From: Lachnospiraceae bacterium UBA3850
GTDB taxonomy: Bacteria; Bacillota; Clostridia; Lachnospirales; Lachnospiraceae
NCBI GenBank assembly: GCA_002392655.1
Contig: DGHK01000041.1
Location: forward strand, 1 to 6,661
DNA: 6,661 bases
Direction: 5' to 3'
A model generated the notes under the pieces. That model ran no database searches and had not been told where the DNA came from. It saw nothing but the letters and a program-made list of their open reading frames with translations. Below, piece by piece: positions 6,473 through 6,661 of the stretch; positions within the stretch are counted from its first letter, which is position 1; each line of letters begins with the position of its first letter. Both the position numbers and the translations under genes were made by a program.

Positions 6473-6544
6473 ATATTATTACTTTACTGAAACACTATGT
6501 GCCATTCAGTATTGTTATTTTGTTATTAAGCTTGTTTTAGAGAA

Positions 6545-6661
6545 TTATTCCCATGCTCCATTAGCATTTACCCAGTTGCTTCCTACATAGGTATTGGTTG
6601 CCATGTAGCCTGTGTCGTAGAAATAGTAGCAGCTTCCATCTATCCAGAGCCACTGATTTAC
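6545..6661 (-). CDS. C-terminal end of a cell-wall/choline-binding-repeat protein (5' part outside the window)
   Basis: The last 38 codons of a gene that continues past the window edge, ending in TAA. The translation contains WLWIDGSCYYFYDTGYMATN and then a shorter unit with VGSNWVNANGAWE at the C-terminus. This Trp/Gly/aromatic pattern is that of choline-binding or glucan-binding repeats (CW_binding family), which attach secreted Firmicutes proteins to teichoic-acid choline or other wall glycans. Ending a protein on a short final repeat with ...NANGAW is typical. One Cys (visible residue 11) occupies a position usually held by Trp or Lys in such repeats. The catalytic or adhesive domain that would define the function lies outside the window. 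It is terminated separately by the hairpin at 6411-6472, so it is probably not in an operon with the ATPase gene. Confidence 0.85.
   Translation of the reverse strand, partial: VNQWLWIDGSCYYFYDTGYMATNTYVGSNWVNANGAWE

Noticed and set aside
6485..6511. Second hairpin (TACTGAA/TTCAGTA, 13-nt loop) downstream of the wall-binding gene
   Set aside because: Short AT-rich stem with a large loop; any T-rich tail is weak compared with the strong terminator at 6411-6472.

Overview
The window reads as a stretch of a low-to-moderate-GC Firmicutes chromosome. Gene content fits a Clostridia/Lachnospiraceae-type gut or rumen anaerobe: an intracellular CBM34-GH13 amylase, a zinc-ribbon membrane protein, an AAA-like ATPase with a PD-(D/E)XK domain, and a secreted protein with choline-binding-type wall repeats. 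Genus is an inference; there is no rRNA or marker gene to fix it. All recognised genes lie on the minus strand, so transcription runs from high to low coordinates.

Layout in the direction of transcription. (1) 6661-6545 is the last 38 residues of a cell-wall-binding-repeat protein whose body lies outside the window. A long hairpin terminator (6411-6472) follows it. (2) An extended -10 promoter candidate (6377-6385) leads into a possible 28-codon small ORF (6332-6246). Its TAG overlaps by one base the GTG I choose as start of the AAA-ATPase-like/PD-(D/E)XK gene (6246-4498). That gene ends in a second hairpin terminator (4453-4486), related in sequence to the first. (3) A sigma-A-like promoter overlapped by a 17-bp palindrome (4413-4450) drives a cytoplasmic GH13 maltodextrin-type hydrolase (4391-2298). 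(4) After about 100 bp without a clear terminator, but with a perfect 12-bp inverted repeat, comes a 620-residue zinc-ribbon/single-TM protein of unknown function (2195-333). (5) Only 42 bp further on, uvrB begins (290-1, truncated by the window edge).

How the genes relate. The wall-binding protein and the ATPase/nuclease gene are each closed by their own terminator, so they are probably separate units. The amylase, zinc-ribbon gene and uvrB have no recognisable terminator between them and could be partly co-transcribed, but their functions (glycan use, envelope protein of unknown role, nucleotide excision repair) do not form one obvious pathway. I see no CRISPR array, tRNA, rRNA, insertion sequence or riboswitch. 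The parts least explained by known biology are the small ORF coupled to the ATPase/nuclease gene, the two related terminator elements, and the dyads in front of the amylase and zinc-ribbon genes.
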